Part shown: piece by piece, positions 28,161 through 35,937 of the stretch
How positions within the stretch are numbered: position 1 is the first letter of the stretch
How the letters are laid out: each line of letters begins with the position of its first letter
Source of the DNA: Enterobacter cloacae complex sp. ECNIH7
GTDB lineage: Bacteria; Pseudomonadota; Gammaproteobacteria; Enterobacterales; Enterobacteriaceae
NCBI RefSeq assembly: GCF_002208095.1
Contig: NZ_CP017990.1
Span: 186,001 to 250,000, forward strand
Direction of reading: 5' to 3'
DNA length: 64,000 nt
Translations under genes and position numbers: made by a program
The notes under the pieces: generated by a model
What the model was told of the DNA's origin: nothing
What the model saw: only the letters and a program-made list of their open reading frames with translations
Database searches by the model: none

Positions 28161-28491
28161 TGAGGACTCCTCTTAAATCTCACATCGTGATCAAGAACAT
28201 CAGAGAGCCAGTTAAGAATAGTCCCTAATATGAACCCAGGATCGTCACGGGTGTGATTAATCGTGCGATAACGATCGCTTTACCCGATTCAGCAATATGG
28301 ATAGTTATGCTAATTCCCTGATTAATCATATGTCAGCTTCGTCAGGTATTTTTTTGTAAATGGTAAGAAATAAATCGGCAATAGCCGTTTTGCATGAAAA
28401 GAGTATCTTGCAAGGCTGACCTGGACTATCCTTGTCAGCGTCGGGCACGCGTGTGCCGGTGTGCGCTTTTTTGGGTGAAAGGAGTAATAAA
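28161..28491. promoter_or_regulatory. Divergent yiaG / yiaF spacer
   Basis: This 331-base gap holds the promoters of yiaG and yiaF. On the yiaF side, CTATCCT at 28426-28432 resembles the sigma-S extended -10. A perfect GGCAC / GTGCC hairpin (28444-28457) lies 35 bases before the yiaF start. GATTAAT recurs twice (28255 and 28320 regions). No gene was found in it. Confidence 0.4.
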
Positions 28492-29202
28492 ATGGCGACA
28501 GGAAAGTCCTGCTCTCGCTGGTTTGCGCCTATTGCGGCGTTGTTGATGGTTGTTAGCCTGAGTGGGTGTTTTGATAAAGAAGGCGATCAGCGCAAAGCGT
28601 TTATCGATTTTCTGCAGAATACAGTGATGCGCAGCGGCGAGCGTTTGCCGACGCTGACTGCGGATCAGAAAAAACAGTTTGGCCCCTTCGTGTCCGATTA
28701 CGCCATTCTTTATGGTTATTCACAGCAGGTGAGCCAGGCGATGGATTCCGGTATCCGCCCGGTAGTGGATAGCGTGAACGCCATTCGCGTTCCGCAGGAT
28801 TATATGACGCAGCGTGAACCGCTTCGCCAGTCCAACGGTGCGCTTGGCGTACTGAGCCAGCAGTTGCAGAATGCGAAAATGCAGGCTGACGCGTCACGTT
28901 CTGCGCTGAAGCAGGGTGACGATCTCAAACCTGTCTTCGACAAAGTGTATGAGAAAGTGGTGATGAAACCGTCTGAAGCGCTGCAACCGCTGATTCCGGC
29001 CGCGCAAATCTTCACGCAGCAGCTGGTTCAGGTGGGCGACTTTATTGCCCAGCAGGATACTCAGGTGAGCTTCGTTGCCAACGGCATTCAGTTCCCGACC
29101 TCGCAGCAGGCAAGCCAGTACAATACGCTGATTGGGCCGCTGGCCTCCCAGCATCAGGCCTTTAGCCAGGCCTGGAGTGCCGCCGTCACGGCCACAGAAT
29201 AA
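28492..29202 (+). CDS. yiaF: DUF3053 lipoprotein YiaF
   Basis: A 236-residue predicted lipoprotein matching E. coli YiaF in length and sequence. The lipobox LSGC puts the lipidated cysteine at residue 26 (RWFAPIAALLMVVSLSGC), with Phe-Asp next. The mature part is largely alpha-helical (DUF3053) and rich in Gln and Ala. Function is unknown. ATG 28492 follows GGAGTAATAAA; an upstream in-frame start would bury the signal peptide. A strong terminator follows. Confidence 0.93.
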   Translation: MATGKSCSRWFAPIAALLMVVSLSGCFDKEGDQRKAFIDFLQNTVMRSGERLPTLTADQKKQFGPFVSDYAILYGYSQQVSQAMDSGIRPVVDSVNAIRVPQDYMTQREPLRQSNGALGVLSQQLQNAKMQADASRSALKQGDDLKPVFDKVYEKVVMKPSEALQPLIPAAQIFTQQLVQVGDFIAQQDTQVSFVANGIQFPTSQQASQYNTLIGPLASQHQAFSQAWSAAVTATE

Positions 29203-29206
29203 ACCG

Positions 29207-29237
29207 AAAAAAACCCCGCTCCCGGCGGGGTTTTTTT
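29207..29237 (+). terminator. yiaF terminator
   Basis: Stem ACCCCGC / GCGGGGT with loop TCCCG and seven T downstream. Confidence 0.92.
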
Positions 29238-29257
29238 ATGCTTATGGAAAATAACGC

Positions 29258-29450
29258 TTGTCATTCTTCTACCACATCGGTATAACTATCCCCGTCGGTT
29301 TGTTACACAGACCTAAAGCAGTTTAGTAAAGCAGTCCAGATTGTTATCCATAGATACCCTTCGTTGTGACCCTTCCTTCATCGCTTAAAAATCTGTAACG
29401 CAATCCATCAAGCCGGAAGGCTCAATATATTTGTTAATAAGGTAATTTCT
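29258..29450 (+). promoter_or_regulatory. cspA promoter and long cold-responsive 5' UTR
   Basis: TTGTCA (29258-29263) and TATAAC (29281-29286) are 17 bases apart, a good sigma-70 promoter. The start should be near 29293. The leader of about 155 bases opens with the cold-box-like CGGTTTGTTACACAGACC (29296-29313) and keeps other E. coli cspA leader blocks (AAAATCTGTAACGCA). In E. coli this leader refolds in the cold to expose the ribosome site. Confidence 0.85.
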
Positions 29451-29663
29451 ATGTCTGCTAAAATGACTGGTCTGGTAAAATGGTTCAACGCTGATAAAGG
29501 TTTCGGCTTCATCACTCCTGACGATGGCTCTAAAGACGTGTTCGTACACTTCTCTGCTATCCAGAACGATGGCTACAAATCTCTGGACGAAGGTCAGAAA
29601 GTTTCCTTTACCATCGAAAGCGGCGCTAAAGGCCCAGCAGCTGGTAACGTTGTAAGCCTGTAA
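29451..29663 (+). CDS. cspA: Major cold shock protein CspA
   Basis: A 70-residue cold-shock-domain RNA chaperone, differing from E. coli CspA at very few positions (Ala3, Leu8, Val68). Both RNA-binding motifs are intact: KGFGFI (RNP1) and VFVHF (RNP2). It melts RNA structure and acts as an antiterminator after a temperature drop. The very long leader distinguishes it from constitutive paralogues such as cspC and cspE. It is convergent with ghrB, with a terminator between. Confidence 0.96.
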   Translation: MSAKMTGLVKWFNADKGFGFITPDDGSKDVFVHFSAIQNDGYKSLDEGQKVSFTIESGAKGPAAGNVVSL

Positions 29664-29689
29664 GCTTCCAACCCAGTAGCACAAAATTC

Positions 29690-29719
29690 AAAAACCCGCC
29701 TTCTGGCGGGTTTTTTCGT
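29690..29719 (+). terminator. cspA terminator
   Basis: Stem AACCCGCC / GGCGGGTT with loop TTCT and six T. It lies directly before the ghrB stop on the other strand. Confidence 0.92.
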
Positions 29720-29721
29720 TT

Positions 29722-30696
29722 CTATCGTTGCACCTGCGGGTTCACGCAGTTTATCTCCACCTTTCCGCTTAGGGCGGCGATAAGGTTATCGACCGCAGTG
29801 GCCGCCATGTTGTAGCGCGTCTCATGGGTGGCTGAGCCGATGTGGGGCAGGGCGACGACGTTTGGCATTGCCAGCAGCGGGGAATCCACCGGCAGCGGCT
29901 CCTGTTCAAATACGTCCAGACCTGCGGCATGGATCTCACCGTTCTGCAGAGCTTCAATCAGCGCCTTCTCATCCACCACCGGGCCGCGACCCGCGTTGAT
30001 GAAAATGGCGGATTTCTTCATTTTTTCAAATGCGGATTTGCCAATCAGATGACGGGTTTCGTCCGTCAGCGGCAGAACCAGACAAACAAAGTCGGCTTCC
30101 TCCAGCAGGGTATCCAGCTCGCAGTAGCGGGCGTTGAAGCGTTCTTCGGCTTCACTGTGATGGCGACGCGCGTTATACAGAATCGGCATGTTAAAACCAA
30201 AATGCGCGCGCTGCGCCAGTGCCAGCCCGATACGCCCCATGCCAACAATGCCCAGCGTTTTGCCGTTAACGTCCACGCCGAACCAGTCCGGTCCAATGCT
30301 TTTTGTCCATTCGCCCGCTTTGACGCGCTCGGCTACTTCCACCACGCGACGTGCCGTGGTGAGTACCAGCGCCATCAGCGTATCGGCCACGGTTTCCGTC
30401 AGGGCATGTGGCGTATGCATCAGCAGGATCTTGCGGGCGTTAAGGGCATCTACATCGAAATTGTCGTAACCCACGGAAACGGTAGAGGTAGCACGAAGCT
30501 TCGGCATTTTCTCCAGCAGGGCGACATCCACTTTCTCGCTTGAACCCAGCAGGCCTTCGGCGCTGGCGAACGCTTCTGCGTGCTGCGCCACGGTTTCCGG
30601 GCTCAGGTTCTTCACCTGCGTGACGGTGAAGTGTTCTTCAAGGCGTTTCTGCAGATCTTCCGGCAGTGCTTTGTACAAAATGACGGACGGCTTCAT
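29722..30696 (-). CDS. ghrB: 2-ketoaldonate / hydroxypyruvate reductase GhrB (KguD role)
   Basis: NAD(P)H-dependent D-2-hydroxyacid dehydrogenase, 324 residues like E. coli GhrB. The nucleotide fold is GIVGMGRIG, the substrate arginine lies in [11 protein letters not shown], and the Glu-His pair in DVFEQEP and [13 protein letters not shown]. coli GhrB reduces glyoxylate, hydroxypyruvate and 2-keto-D-gluconate. Here it is the last gene of a kguE-kguK-kguT operon, 26 bases after kguT, so it probably serves as KguD, reducing 2-keto-6-phosphogluconate to 6-phosphogluconate. That assignment rests on context. Confidence 0.93.
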   Translation of the reverse strand: MKPSVILYKALPEDLQKRLEEHFTVTQVKNLSPETVAQHAEAFASAEGLLGSSEKVDVALLEKMPKLRATSTVSVGYDNFDVDALNARKILLMHTPHALTETVADTLMALVLTTARRVVEVAERVKAGEWTKSIGPDWFGVDVNGKTLGIVGMGRIGLALAQRAHFGFNMPILYNARRHHSEAEERFNARYCELDTLLEEADFVCLVLPLTDETRHLIGKSAFEKMKKSAIFINAGRGPVVDEKALIEALQNGEIHAAGLDVFEQEPLPVDSPLLAMPNVVALPHIGSATHETRYNMAATAVDNLIAALSGKVEINCVNPQVQR

Positions 30697-30722
30697 GCTA
30701 ATCTCCGTTGATTTTTAAGGAT

Positions 30723-32003
30723 TCAGGCGTGGCGTGCGCCGACAGGGTGTTGTTGATTATTAGCAGGCTTAACAATCAGAGTAAGCCACACGGAGGCGAA
30801 AAGCGCCACCCCCATAAAGATGTACGATGCGGACGGGCTGCCGGTGGCACCGTTCAGGTAGCCGACGAACCATGAGCCGCAGAACGACCCCAGCGCACCC
30901 ATGCTGTTAATCAGCGCCATCGCGCCACCCGCGACGTTACGCGGCAGCATTTCCGGGATGATGGCAAAGAATGGACCATACGGGGCATACATGGCGGCAC
31001 CGGCGACCACCAGCAGGGTATAAGAGGCCCAGAAGTGATTTGCACCCACGGCCCACGAGCCGATAAAGGCAAAAGCAGCGATCAGCAGCAGCGGCCAGAC
31101 AAACAATTTTCGGTTCTGCAGCTTGTCCGACGCCCAGGAGACGACGATCATGGCGATGGTCGCGGCCAGATACGGTACGGAAGAGAGCCAGCCCACTTCT
31201 ACCATGCCGAGGTTCTCGCCGCCGCTGCGGATAATCGACGGCAGCCACAGCACAAAGCCGTACACGCCAATGCTCCAGGTAAAGTACTGCGCGCAGAGCA
31301 GGATCACGTTGCGCGAGCGGAAGGCTTCACCGTAGTTGCGTACCGCCTTCAGACCTTGCTGTTCTTTATCCAGCTGCGCCTGCAGCGCCGCTTTTTCGTC
31401 TTCGGAAAGCCATTTCGCCTGGGCTGGTTTATCTTTTACCAGTACCCACCAGCAGAATGCCCAGATCACTGCCGGGACCCCTTCGATGATAAACATTTCG
31501 CGCCAGCCGAAGGACTGGATCAGGTAGCCAGACACCACCGACATCCACAGCACCGTGACCGGGTTACCGAGGATCAGGAAGGTATTCGCGCGCGAGCGTT
31601 CAGATTTGGTAAACCAGTTGCTGATGTAGATCAGCATCGCCGGCATGACCGCCGCCTCAACGACGCCGAGGATAAAGCGAATGGCGGCCAGGGCAGGAAT
31701 ATTGTTCACCACGCCGGTCAGTGACGCGCAGGCGCCCCACAGGATCAGACAGACGAAGATCAGCTTACGCACGCTGCGGCGTTCTGCATAAATCGCGCCC
31801 GGGATCTGGAAGAAGAAGTAGCCCAGGAAGAAAAGGGCACCCAGCAGGGAGGAGATACCTTTGGTGATGCCAAGGTCCTCTGTGATCCCCGCCGCGGACG
31901 CGAAGCTGAAGTTGGCACGGTCAAGGTACGCCAGGCTGTACGTGATAAACACGATTGGCATGATGTACCACCAGCGTTTTACTGCATTGGTCGAACTGTT
32001 CAT
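30723..32003 (-). CDS. kguT: 2-ketogluconate MFS transporter KguT
   Basis: A 426-residue major-facilitator permease of the anion:cation symporter (phthalate permease) family. About twelve hydrophobic segments are present. The family loop signature is YLDRANFSFASAAGI near the N-terminus, and GxxxERRS follows helix 2. Context, between the sugar kinase and a 2-ketoaldonate reductase, gives the substrate as 2-keto-D-gluconate, matching the Pseudomonas kguEKTD order. The start MNSSTNAVKRWW at 32003 follows AGAGGCAAGCCT. A palindromic repeat sits in the 117-base gap from kguK. Confidence 0.82.
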   Translation of the reverse strand: MNSSTNAVKRWWYIMPIVFITYSLAYLDRANFSFASAAGITEDLGITKGISSLLGALFFLGYFFFQIPGAIYAERRSVRKLIFVCLILWGACASLTGVVNNIPALAAIRFILGVVEAAVMPAMLIYISNWFTKSERSRANTFLILGNPVTVLWMSVVSGYLIQSFGWREMFIIEGVPAVIWAFCWWVLVKDKPAQAKWLSEDEKAALQAQLDKEQQGLKAVRNYGEAFRSRNVILLCAQYFTWSIGVYGFVLWLPSIIRSGGENLGMVEVGWLSSVPYLAATIAMIVVSWASDKLQNRKLFVWPLLLIAAFAFIGSWAVGANHFWASYTLLVVAGAAMYAPYGPFFAIIPEMLPRNVAGGAMALINSMGALGSFCGSWFVGYLNGATGSPSASYIFMGVALFASVWLTLIVKPANNQQHPVGARHA

Positions 32004-32084
32004 AGGCTTGCCTCTGTTGTTGAGGTTGTTACCGCCGTTGTCTGTAGGGTACACGGTGGCTTAATTATTTGGTGTGGCTTGCTG

Positions 32085-32121
32085 CCCTCACCCTGGCCCT
32101 CTCTCACAGGGAGAGGGAATT
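32085..32121. repeat. CTCTCCC/GGGAGAG palindromic repeat in kgu operon
   Basis: A copy of the dispersed palindrome (CCCTCACCCTGGCCCTCTC then GGGAGAGGGAATTT) lies between kguK and kguT and reaches the kguK stop codon. It can form a hairpin inside the operon mRNA. Confidence 0.8.
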
Positions 32122-33059
32122 TAAATGCCGAGCTCTGCTCGCGTTGGTAATCCTTCGCTGTCGCCCTGCACCTGAATGGCCAGCGAGCCAATCTTGTTGC
32201 CCCGCGCCACGGCCTGCGGCAGCGTTTCGCCTTCCAGCAGGGCGCTAATCACGCCCACGGCAAAACCGTCGCCCGCGCCGACGGTGTCGACAACGTTCTC
32301 AACCTTCACCGCCGCGACCGCGCCCTGTTGGCCGTCGGCCGTCTTAAACCATGCGCCATCGGCGCCGGTCTTCAGCACCACCGCTTTTACCCCTTTATTC
32401 AGGTAGAAATCGGCAATGCCTTCCGGCGTGCTTTTGCCGGTCAGGGTCATCCCTTCTTTCAGGCCCGGCAGAACCCAGTCCGCCTGGAACGCCAGACGGT
32501 TGAGCTTCTCGACCATTTCCGCTTCGCTTTTCCACAGCACCGGGCGCAGGTTTGGATCGAAAGAGATCGTTTTTCCCCTGGCTTTCAGCGTGGCTGCCGC
32601 GTGATCCAGCAGCTCATACGAGGTGGCAGACAGCGCAGCCGCCACGCCGCTCAGGTGCAGATGGCGCGCAGAGGCGAAATAGTCGGCGTGATAGTCTTCT
32701 ACAGAGAGGTGGCTTGCCGCCGATCCTTTACGAAAATACTCCACGATGGGATCGGTTCCATTCTCGACCTTAGATTTAAGCTGAAAGCCGGTAGGGAAGC
32801 GTCCATCGAGGGTGACGCCCGCGGCATCAATTCCCTCTTTTTTCAGCGAGTCGAGAACGAAATGGCCAAAGCTGTCGTCCCCCACGCGGCTGACCCAGCC
32901 GACGTTCAGGCCGAGACGCGCCAGGCCGGTTGCGACGTTCAGCTCTGCGCCTGCCACGCGCTTGATAAAGTGCTCCACCGCGCTCAGCTCACCCGTTTCA
33001 GTGGCGACAAACATCGCCATGGCTTCGCCGATCGTGATGACATCCAGCGTCTTGTGCAT
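32121..33059 (-). CDS. kguK: 2-ketogluconokinase KguK (PfkB family)
   Basis: A 312-residue ribokinase/PfkB-family kinase. Signature 1 is in GAELNVATGLARLG and signature 2 in DTVGAGDGFAVGVI, with the catalytic Asp and the anion hole. It resembles 2-keto-3-deoxygluconate kinase, so KDG is the alternative substrate, but the linked transporter, epimerase-like protein and 2-ketoaldonate reductase favour 2-ketogluconate. The product would be 2-keto-6-phosphogluconate. It starts 3 bases after the kguE stop, with the ribosome site GAGGAG inside the end of kguE. Confidence 0.85.
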   Translation of the reverse strand: MHKTLDVITIGEAMAMFVATETGELSAVEHFIKRVAGAELNVATGLARLGLNVGWVSRVGDDSFGHFVLDSLKKEGIDAAGVTLDGRFPTGFQLKSKVENGTDPIVEYFRKGSAASHLSVEDYHADYFASARHLHLSGVAAALSATSYELLDHAAATLKARGKTISFDPNLRPVLWKSEAEMVEKLNRLAFQADWVLPGLKEGMTLTGKSTPEGIADFYLNKGVKAVVLKTGADGAWFKTADGQQGAVAAVKVENVVDTVGAGDGFAVGVISALLEGETLPQAVARGNKIGSLAIQVQGDSEGLPTRAELGI

Positions 33060-33062
33060 GTT

Positions 33063-33812
33063 TTACTCCTCGCGCAGCAGGTTGACGTAATGGCGGGTAA
33101 CGGCGGTTAAATCCGTCCCTTCCAGCGGGAACTCGATACCGCGCGGGGCATCGGCAGGCAGCTGGCCGAGCAGATCCAGCCAGCGCGCATCGGCGTGGTC
33201 TGGTGCCACGGCGCGGAAGTTATCTTTGTGCGGCACGGCCGCTTTCACGTGGATATAGCTCACCGCAGGGGCCAGATGACGCGCGGCCTCTTCAGGCGAA
33301 TCGCCAACCCACAGCCAGTTGCCCATATCGAAGGTCAGCGTGACGGGTAAGGCCATTTCCCGACAGGCGGCCTGGAAGCGCTGCATGGGCGCGAGCTGTC
33401 CGCAGTCGGTCTGATCGTTCTCCACGACCAGCGCCATGCCGCTTGCGTTCAGCAGGGTACGCAGGGCGTCGAGAGGCTGCGCGTCGCGGAAATGGCCCAG
33501 GGAAACCTTCAGCCACAGGGCGTTCAGGGTGCTGGCCTCAGAGAGATAGCGGGTCAGGTCCGGGTTGAGGGTGCCGTCAGGCACAAACAGGGCGGCGGGG
33601 GCGGAGTAGCACGCCAGCAGGCCGAGCAGCTCAATGGATTCTCCCAGCGCAGGCAGCGCCAGTAGCTCTTCGCTGTTGAACAATTCCCGGCGGATCTCCA
33701 CGCCGTCTGCCCCCGCGCCTGCAATCACGGGAAGCATTGCCCGCTGACCGCCCGCCTGTCGCACCTGTTCCGCACCGTACGCGGCGGTGACCACCATAAT
33801 TTTCCTGCCCAT
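33063..33812 (-). CDS. kguE: KguE-type sugar phosphate isomerase/epimerase
   Basis: A 249-residue TIM-barrel protein of the AP endonuclease-2/xylose isomerase-like family. Characteristic segments are GADGVEIRRELF, VVENDQ, TFDMGNWLWVGD and YIHVKAA, which carry the likely metal ligands (Glu, Asp, His). KguE is part of Pseudomonas 2-ketogluconate operons, where its exact reaction is not settled. The start at MGRKIMVV is preferred because GGAG lies 7 bases upstream; an ATG seven codons earlier lacks one. It is the first gene of the operon, just downstream of the PtxS-type operator. Confidence 0.82.
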   Translation of the reverse strand: MGRKIMVVTAAYGAEQVRQAGGQRAMLPVIAGAGADGVEIRRELFNSEELLALPALGESIELLGLLACYSAPAALFVPDGTLNPDLTRYLSEASTLNALWLKVSLGHFRDAQPLDALRTLLNASGMALVVENDQTDCGQLAPMQRFQAACREMALPVTLTFDMGNWLWVGDSPEEAARHLAPAVSYIHVKAAVPHKDNFRAVAPDHADARWLDLLGQLPADAPRGIEFPLEGTDLTAVTRHYVNLLREE

Positions 33813-33853
33813 CTTCGGACTCCATCGCAACATATCAATACTATTACGCTATA

Positions 33854-33867
33854 TGGAACCGGTTCCA
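33854..33867. promoter_or_regulatory. LacI/PtxS-type operator upstream of kguE
   Basis: TGGAACCGGTTCCA is a perfect 14-bp palindrome with the central CG typical of LacI-family operators, close to the PtxS site TGAAACCGGTTTCA of Pseudomonas. It lies 41 bases upstream of the kguE start and overlaps a plausible minus-strand promoter (TTGGAA with TAATAG 16 bases on). It is placed to repress the kgu operon. The adjacent LacI-family protein is the likely ligand. Confidence 0.75.
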
Positions 33868-33915
33868 AAGAAAAGGTCAGGATGTCGAATTTATGATCGG
33901 TATCACAAGGGAAAA

Positions 33916-34932
33916 TTAACGCGCCGTGGAGCCGCGAACGATGAGCTCGCCGGAGAAGACCTGCTCGCGAACGGCATCGCTGGTGCCTTCAATGCGACGA
34001 ACTACTTGTTCAACAGCAGCATAGCCAATCTGCCAGGTGGGTTGTTTAAGGGTAGTAATGCCGACGCCCGCCAGCTCCGCCCACTCCAGTTCATCAAACC
34101 CCAGCAGACCGATATCGCTGCCCCAGTGCAGGCCAATGCGCTTGAGCGAGCGGGCGACCTGAAGCGTAAGCGCCCCGTTGGCGGAGATAACGGCTTTGCG
34201 CATGCCGCGATGGCGCGTGTGGAACTGGCGCAGGGTGTTATCGAGCTGGTCAGCTTCGTGAAGCGGCGTTTCGGCATTTTCGGCGATCACGCCGGGATAT
34301 CGCTCCAGCGTGGTGCGAAATGCGCTCAGGCGCTCGCGACGGGTATTGACCATCCCTAACGGTTCACTCAGAAACAGAATGGCCTCGAAGCCCTGTTCAA
34401 TCAGATGTTCGGTGGCGGTAGTGGCTGCCTGGGTGTTATCCAGACCGACCACATCGCAGGCAAATTCCGGGATTTTACGGTCGATGAGGACCATAGGCAG
34501 AGAGGACTGCTGCAGGCGGTTTAAACCCTCTTCCCGCATGCCCACAGCGTTCACCACAATCCCTTCGACCTGATAGCTGCGCAGCAGATCGAGGTAATGC
34601 AACTCCTGGTCGACTTCGTTGTTGGTATTACAGACCAGCGGCGTGAACCCCTTCTCGCGACAGGCGGCTTCAATACCGCTGAGCACGTTAACGGAATAGG
34701 GGTTGGTGATATCGGCGATGATAAGCCCGATAAGGCGGGTGCGGCCGCGTTTGAGCCCGCGCGCCATGAGGCTGGGACGGTAGTCGAGATCGGCAATGGC
34801 CTGTTCAATACGCGCCAGCAATGCGTCGGACAGCAGGTGTTTCTCGCCGTTAAGGTAGCGTGAAATACTGGTTTTACCGGTTTTAGCGGCTTTCGCCACG
34901 TCGCTGATGGTGGCCCGGGCTGGTTTGCTCAT
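33916..34932 (-). CDS. LacI-family repressor of the kgu operon (PtxS-like)
   Basis: A 338-residue LacI/GalR regulator. The N-terminal helix-turn-helix and hinge are ATISDVAKAAKTGKTSISRYLNGEKHLLSDALLARIEQAI and LDYRPSLMARGLKRGRT, followed by a periplasmic-binding-type effector domain to the end. It is upstream of, and in the same orientation as, kguEKT-ghrB, with a perfect LacI-type palindrome between. In Pseudomonas the equivalent PtxS is released by 2-ketogluconate. The same inducer is inferred here. PtxS similarity is by context and operator, not a search. Confidence 0.85.
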   Translation of the reverse strand: MSKPARATISDVAKAAKTGKTSISRYLNGEKHLLSDALLARIEQAIADLDYRPSLMARGLKRGRTRLIGLIIADITNPYSVNVLSGIEAACREKGFTPLVCNTNNEVDQELHYLDLLRSYQVEGIVVNAVGMREEGLNRLQQSSLPMVLIDRKIPEFACDVVGLDNTQAATTATEHLIEQGFEAILFLSEPLGMVNTRRERLSAFRTTLERYPGVIAENAETPLHEADQLDNTLRQFHTRHRGMRKAVISANGALTLQVARSLKRIGLHWGSDIGLLGFDELEWAELAGVGITTLKQPTWQIGYAAVEQVVRRIEGTSDAVREQVFSGELIVRGSTAR

Positions 34933-34995
34933 CGCTGATTTCCCTGAATTTAGTGAGAATACCTTAACGGGAAAATCAGACGAATCAAGTAATTT

Positions 34996-35019
34996 GCCCG
35001 GTGGCGCTGCGCTTACCGG
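34996..35019. repeat. REP unit
   Basis: GCCCGGTGGCGCTGCGCTTA followed by CCGG is a short REP palindrome between the LacI-family gene and yiaD, 15 bases from a CTCTCCC-type repeat. Confidence 0.7.
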
Positions 35020-35034
35020 AGGTGCGGTCTGGTG

Positions 35035-35072
35035 CCCTCACCCCAGCCCTCTCCCACGGGAGAGGGTGCAAC
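35035..35072. repeat. CTCTCCC/GGGAGAG palindromic repeat
   Basis: CCCTCACCCCAGCCCTCTCC with GGGAGAGGGTGCAAC forms the same dispersed palindrome seen at 8270, 32085 and 45871. Confidence 0.8.
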
Positions 35073-35074
35073 CA

Positions 35075-35108
35075 CTAAAAACGGCAACGAGCGTTGCCGT
35101 TTTGCTTT
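35075..35108. terminator. yiaD terminator
   Basis: Stem ACGGCAACG / CGTTGCCGT (35081-35100) is flanked by A on the left and T on the right. On the minus strand it lies straight after the yiaD stop and has a T tract. It could also stop plus-strand readthrough. Confidence 0.85.
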
Positions 35109-35111
35109 TAC

Positions 35112-35774
35112 CTACTGAATTGGGCTTAACGTAATCTCAACGCGGCGGTTCTGCGCTTTGCCTTCCGCCGTGCTGTTGCTGGCGATAGGGTTGGCAGGGC
35201 CCATGCCGCTGGTGCGGATACGGTTCGCTTCAACACCCTGGGTAATCAGCGAGCTGGCCACGGAATCGGCGCGCTGCTGAGACAGACGCATGTTCAGATC
35301 CTGGCTGCCGGTACTGTCGGTATAGCCAATCACGTTAACGGCGGTTTTATTGTACTCTTTCAGCACCATCGCCACGCCGGTCAGGGTGTTTGCGCCTGCT
35401 GGTTTCAGCGTTGCGCTGCTGCTATCGAAGGTCACGTTGTTCGGCATATTCAGGATGATGTTATCGCCGCTGCGCGTCACGCTCACGCCGGTTCCCTTCA
35501 TTTTGTCGCGCAGCTTCGCTTCCTGCACGTCCATGTAATAGCCAACGCCGCCACCCAGCGCCGCGCCCGCCGCTGCGCCAATCAGCGCGCCTTTACCGCG
35601 GTCTTTCTTGGAGGAGGAGAGCGCCCCCACGCCTGCGCCGACCAGCGAGCCGATACCCGCGCCAATGCCGGATTTACCCGCTTCACGCTCACCGGTGTAA
35701 GGGTTAGTTGTGCAGCCAGAAACAGCCAGGGCACCGCTCACCAGAGCGGCAATAACGAGTACGCGTTTTTTCAT
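35112..35774 (-). CDS. yiaD: OmpA-like lipoprotein YiaD
   Basis: A 220-residue outer-membrane lipoprotein. The lipobox AVSGC gives Cys21 (MKKRVLVIAALVSGALAVSGC). Residues about 36-82 form a glycine zipper (GIGAGIGSLVGAGVGAL, GAAAGAALGGGVGYY). The C-terminal OmpA domain (about 110-215) has the peptidoglycan-binding pattern NVIGYTDSTGSQDLNMRLSQQRADSVASSL and NRRVEI. It probably anchors the outer membrane to the cell wall; in E. coli it is linked to BamD suppression. It is divergent from bisC. Confidence 0.93.
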   Translation of the reverse strand: MKKRVLVIAALVSGALAVSGCTTNPYTGEREAGKSGIGAGIGSLVGAGVGALSSSKKDRGKGALIGAAAGAALGGGVGYYMDVQEAKLRDKMKGTGVSVTRSGDNIILNMPNNVTFDSSSATLKPAGANTLTGVAMVLKEYNKTAVNVIGYTDSTGSQDLNMRLSQQRADSVASSLITQGVEANRIRTSGMGPANPIASNSTAEGKAQNRRVEITLSPIQ

Positions 35775-35937
35775 CTTCTTTCCTTAATCCTTTTTATTCT
35801 TTGCCACGGCGAGCGTGGCAGTTGATTATGACGTCCAGATACGGAGAAAATTCCGGGTATAACTCTGAAATTTGTGACAAACCATAAACTGCCTCAGAAA
35901 GAAGGCCGTAAACCTGCACGCAACCAGGAGCGCACGC

